The notes under the pieces: generated by a model
Seen by the model: only the letters and a program-made list of their open reading frames with translations
Database searches by the model: none
Told to the model about the DNA's origin: nothing
Position numbers and translations under genes: made by a program
Shown here: positions 60,127-64,000 of the stretch, in pieces
How the letters are laid out: each line of letters begins with the position of its first letter
How positions within the stretch are numbered: position 1 is the first letter of the stretch
Assembly: GCF_045984285.3 (NCBI RefSeq)
Contig: NZ_JBJQIK030000002.1
Span: forward strand, 372,001-436,000
Length of the DNA: 64,000 bases
Source: Rugamonas sp045984285
GTDB lineage: Bacteria > Pseudomonadota > Gammaproteobacteria > Burkholderiales > Burkholderiaceae_D
Reading direction: 5' to 3'

Positions 60127-61575
60127 ATGTCCATCAATCTGTACGAGCAGCTGGCCAATGAGCTGGACGCGCTGATCGCCCAGCGCATGTTTGCGCCCGG
60201 CGACAAGCTGCCGTCGATACGCCATCTGGCGCAGCAGAAGCGCCTGTCCGTCAGCACCGTGCTGCAGGCTTTGCGCCTGATGGAGGACCGGGGCCTGATC
60301 GAAGCCCGTCCGCAGGCCGGCTACTACGTGCGCCACCGCAGCCGCATGCTGGCGGCGCTGCCCGATCCCGAACCGCTGCGCGAGCCCGCCTATGTGGGCA
60401 TTAACAATACCCTGATGCGCGTGCTCAAGGCGAACGAGTCGCCGCAGGTGGTGCACCTGGGCTCGGCCTGGCCGCCGGACGAGCTGCTGCCGATGCGGCG
60501 CGTGCAGAAGGCGGTGGCCTCGGTGGCGCGGCGCGACCCGGCGCTGCTGAGCAAGGTGAGCTGCTACGAAACCAATGAGCCGGCGTTCACGCGGCAGGTG
60601 GTGCGGCGCGCGCTGGACTGGGGCCAGCTGGATCCGGCCGAAATCGTCGTCACCAGCTCCTGCACCGAAGCCATCAGCCTGTGCCTGCGCGCCGTGGCCC
60701 AGCCGGGCGACACCATTGCCATCGAATCCGCGACCTATTTCGTGCTGCTGCAGCTGATCGAGAGCCTGGGCATGAAGGCGCTGGAGATTCCCACGCATCC
60801 GAAGACCGGGCCATCCATCGACGCGCTGGAGCTGGCGCTGGATGCGGGACTGGTGCAGGCCTGCCTTTTCATTCCCAATGCGAACAACCCGCTGGGCTGC
60901 ATCATGCCCGACGAGAACAAGCGCCGCCTGGCCGCGCTGGTGGCGCGGCACAAGGTGCCGCTGATCGAAGACGATGTGTACCGCGACCTGTGCTTCACGG
61001 CCGAGCGCCCATGGCCGATCAAGGCCTACGATACGAGCGGCTACGTGCTGCTGTGCTCATCGTTCTCGAAAGCGGTGACGCCCGCTTCACGCGTGGGCTA
61101 TGTGGCGGCCGGGCGCTGGGCGCAGGAAGTGGCGCTGCTCAAGATGGTGTCCAGCGGCTCTACCAGCCAGTTCTTCCAGGCCGTGCTGGCCGATTTCCTG
61201 AACGGCAGCAGCTACGATATCCAGGTGCGCAAGATGCGGCGGGTGCTGGCGCAGCGCATCGCCCGCATGTCGGACGCGGTCTGCGCGCATTTCCCCTCCG
61301 ATTGTTCGGTCAGCGAGCCGCAGGGCGGTTTTGTGCTGTGGGTGCAGATGCCGCAGCAGGTGGATGCGCTCGCCCTGCATGAGGAAGCGGTAGCGAAAGG
61401 CGTGGCCTTCGTGCCCGGTCCGCTGTTCTCGGCCAGCGGTAAATTCGCCAACTATCTCCGCCTTAACTGCGGCAACGCCTGGAGCGACGAGATCGAACGC
61501 GCGGTCGCGCGCCTGGGGCAGCTGGTCCAGCGCCATGCCGAGGAGGGCTCCCCGGATATGGGCCGCGCCGCCTGA
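60127..61575 (+). CDS. MocR-type GntR regulator with aminotransferase domain
   Basis: The 482-residue protein has a GntR winged helix (NLYEQLANELDALIAQRMFAPGDKLPSIRHLA to about residue 70) fused to an aminotransferase-like domain with PLP lysine K315 in SSFSKAVTPASRVGY. The start is the ATG at 60127; the longer frame to 60028 is non-conserved. It is divergent from the DUF2917 gene, with repeat motifs between. Sequence is clearly distinct from the MocR protein at 8079. Confidence 0.92.
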   Translation: MSINLYEQLANELDALIAQRMFAPGDKLPSIRHLAQQKRLSVSTVLQALRLMEDRGLIEARPQAGYYVRHRSRMLAALPDPEPLREPAYVGINNTLMRVLKANESPQVVHLGSAWPPDELLPMRRVQKAVASVARRDPALLSKVSCYETNEPAFTRQVVRRALDWGQLDPAEIVVTSSCTEAISLCLRAVAQPGDTIAIESATYFVLLQLIESLGMKALEIPTHPKTGPSIDALELALDAGLVQACLFIPNANNPLGCIMPDENKRRLAALVARHKVPLIEDDVYRDLCFTAERPWPIKAYDTSGYVLLCSSFSKAVTPASRVGYVAAGRWAQEVALLKMVSSGSTSQFFQAVLADFLNGSSYDIQVRKMRRVLAQRIARMSDAVCAHFPSDCSVSEPQGGFVLWVQMPQQVDALALHEEAVAKGVAFVPGPLFSASGKFANYLRLNCGNAWSDEIERAVARLGQLVQRHAEEGSPDMGRAA

Positions 61576-61715
61576 TCGATCGGCTTCGGCGCCGCCTTTT
61601 TGCATTTCATTCCGCGTTTTCTGCGCCTTGTCGCACACCGCTCGCGGTGCATAGGGCCTTTAGGTACAGTGTAACCATGCAAGCAGCACTTAACACTGAC
61701 CTGAAGGAGAACATC

Positions 61716-61916
61716 ATGAATGCCACCAAACACATGGAAGCCATCTTCCTCGCAGCCGCCCTGATCGGCGGTGTATTCAGCTTCGCTACCGTGAGCGAAA
61801 AGCCGCTGGACGTGGCGGCCGACCGCGCAGTGATGAGCGCCCAGCAAACCGAAATGCCGGTGGTGCACGTGGCCGCCAAACGCCTGAGCGCCGCCGAAAA
61901 AGCCGCCCTGATCTGA
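61716..61916 (+). CDS. Small exported or membrane protein, 66 residues
   Basis: A 66-residue protein with an N-terminal hydrophobic segment (AIFLAAALIGGVFSFATV) and a charged Ala-rich remainder. AAGGAGA precedes the ATG, giving good support for translation. No family recognised. The 140 bases upstream hold no other gene. Confidence 0.62.
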   Translation: MNATKHMEAIFLAAALIGGVFSFATVSEKPLDVAADRAVMSAQQTEMPVVHVAAKRLSAAEKAALI

Positions 61917-62000
61917 GCCGGAACGCCGGAGGGCGCAAAACTCGCGGCTGCAGGAGCTGGTCTTGGTACAATTGTGGTTTCGACATAGCCGCATGACCCC

Positions 62001-63290
<1,290 letters not shown>

Positions 63291-63299
63291 TGCAAAAAT

Positions 63300-63322
63300 G
63301 CCCTTCCATTTTCTGGAAGGGC
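63300..63322 (+). terminator. Hairpin between serS and tRNA-Ser
   Basis: GCCCTTCCA (63300-63308) pairs perfectly with TGGAAGGGC (63314-63322) with a five-base loop, 9 bases after serS. There is no T-run, and TATAAT of the tRNA promoter starts 4 bases later, so termination would be weak or factor-aided. Confidence 0.45.
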
Positions 63323-63325
63323 TGC

Positions 63326-63331
63326 TATAAT
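63326..63331 (+). promoter_or_regulatory. tRNA-Ser -10 element
   Basis: Perfect TATAAT, 63 bases before the mature tRNA 5' end. The -35 region overlaps the hairpin arm and is poor. Confidence 0.55.
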
Positions 63332-63393
63332 GCTGGTCTTCCGCAGCAGTAAGCGGAAAATGTGAGTCACACAGACCAACGTACAGAACACCT

Positions 63394-63485
<92 letters not shown>

Positions 63486-63492
63486 TATGACG

Positions 63493-63525
63493 AAACCCGT
63501 TTCCTGAAAAGGAAGCGGGTTTTTG
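63493..63525 (+). terminator. Terminator after tRNA-Ser
   Basis: AAACCCGTTTCC pairs with GGAAGCGGGTTT (one G-U pair) and is followed by a T-rich tract, 8 bases past the tRNA. Confidence 0.85.
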
Positions 63526-63578
63526 TTTTGCGCCTTATTTTCCATTAAAATATACAGCGTATAAATACTGGGGGACAT

Positions 63579-64000
63579 ATGATTACGGGACATGTTTTTA
63601 TTGCTGCCAGCCTTGATGGCTATATCGCCCGCGCTGATGGCGATATCGAATGGCTCCTCGCGCGCGACGATCCGTCCGAAGACCATGGTTTCAATGACTT
63701 CATCGCCGACAAGGACGTGATCGTGATGGGCCGGGGCAGCTATGAGAAGGTGGCGACTTTCGATGCCTGGCCTTATGGGCTGCCGGTGCTGGTGTTGTCG
63801 CGGCAGCTTGCAGGAACGCCGGTGCCCGCGTCGCTGCAAGGCAAGGTGCGCTTTGCCGCACTGTCCCCGAGGGAGGCAATGGAGGAGCTGGCGCGGCAAG
63901 GCGCGCGGCGCGCATATGTTGACGGCGGCCAGCTGGTGCAATCCTTCCTGCGCGAGGGCTTGATCGCAGACATGGTCATCACCACCGTACCGGTGCTGAT
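63579..64000 (+). CDS. Dihydrofolate reductase family protein (partial)
   Basis: The first 140 residues show the RibD C-terminal/DHFR-like fold: FIAASLDGYIARADGDIEWLL, IVMGRGSYEKVATFDAWPYG and YVDGGQLVQSFLREGLIADMVITTVPV. Members of this family are NADPH reductases of unknown substrate, distinct from FolA. GGGGGAC precedes the ATG. The gene is cut by the window end. Confidence 0.88.
   Translation, partial: MITGHVFIAASLDGYIARADGDIEWLLARDDPSEDHGFNDFIADKDVIVMGRGSYEKVATFDAWPYGLPVLVLSRQLAGTPVPASLQGKVRFAALSPREAMEELARQGARRAYVDGGQLVQSFLREGLIADMVITTVPVL

Overview
The window looks like chromosomal DNA of a high-GC betaproteobacterium of the Oxalobacteraceae (Massilia, Duganella or Pseudoduganella type). 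This rests on the RpoD with a long Ala/Lys-rich N-terminus, the hemC-hemD-hemX-hemY order, the nadE-PII pair, many TonB-dependent receptors (TBDRs), and the short paired palindromic elements between genes. No species can be named from the sequence alone. I see no prophage, insertion sequence, transposase, integrase, CRISPR array or rRNA. One tRNA is present.

Layout. 1-5051: purU and yaeQ, then a copper-handling operon (DUF2946 protein, PCu(A)C chaperone, YcnI-like protein, TBDR). 5117-9479: a GIN-domain protein, a two-gene cytochrome c operon and a divergent MocR regulator. 9586-13505: a DEDD exonuclease and a ProQ-domain protein, a 350-bp gap with a possible structured RNA, then rpoD and its terminator. 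13547-20155: small accessory genes, including a four-gene operon (HAF-repeat protein, VOC protein, small membrane protein, Sel1 protein), a ketopantoate reductase, a PhnA-type protein, a GNAT enzyme and a second GIN protein. 20158-28032: ppc, and divergently hemC-hemD-hemX-hemY and ppa.

28048-35839: an ECF sigma/anti-sigma pair runs tail-to-tail into the most unusual locus. This is a reverse-strand cluster of a stand-alone winged-helix regulator, a DUF4331 protein, a small lipoprotein, a TPR protein and a 1023-residue polypeptide. That polypeptide fuses a HupE/UreJ-type inner-membrane module to a complete TonB-dependent outer-membrane receptor. It is my best candidate for an undescribed system, perhaps for metal or small-ligand uptake.

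35921-46590: housekeeping genes (DUF482-type acyltransferase, nadE, PII, UPF0126, Smr, trxB, ftsK, lolA, rarA). 46715-57569: a sugar-acid or oligosaccharide locus with gluconokinase, TBDR, GntP permease, a secreted two-domain pectate-lyase-like protein with a probable beta-propeller tail, an esterase and a ThuA protein. Palindromic LacI-type operators precede gluconokinase, and a Gfo/Idh/MocA oxidoreductase lies further upstream. 57625-61916: a LysR/tautomerase divergent pair with a visible T-N11-A site, a cupin, a YciI protein, and a DUF2917/MocR divergent pair. 61990-64000: serS beside tRNA-Ser(CGA) and the start of a dihydrofolate-reductase-family gene cut by the window end.

Four copies of a paired inverted element (9484, 37095, 40365, 46611) and one REP-like pair (20078) are the only repeats seen. 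High GC creates many long antisense reading frames, which were left out.
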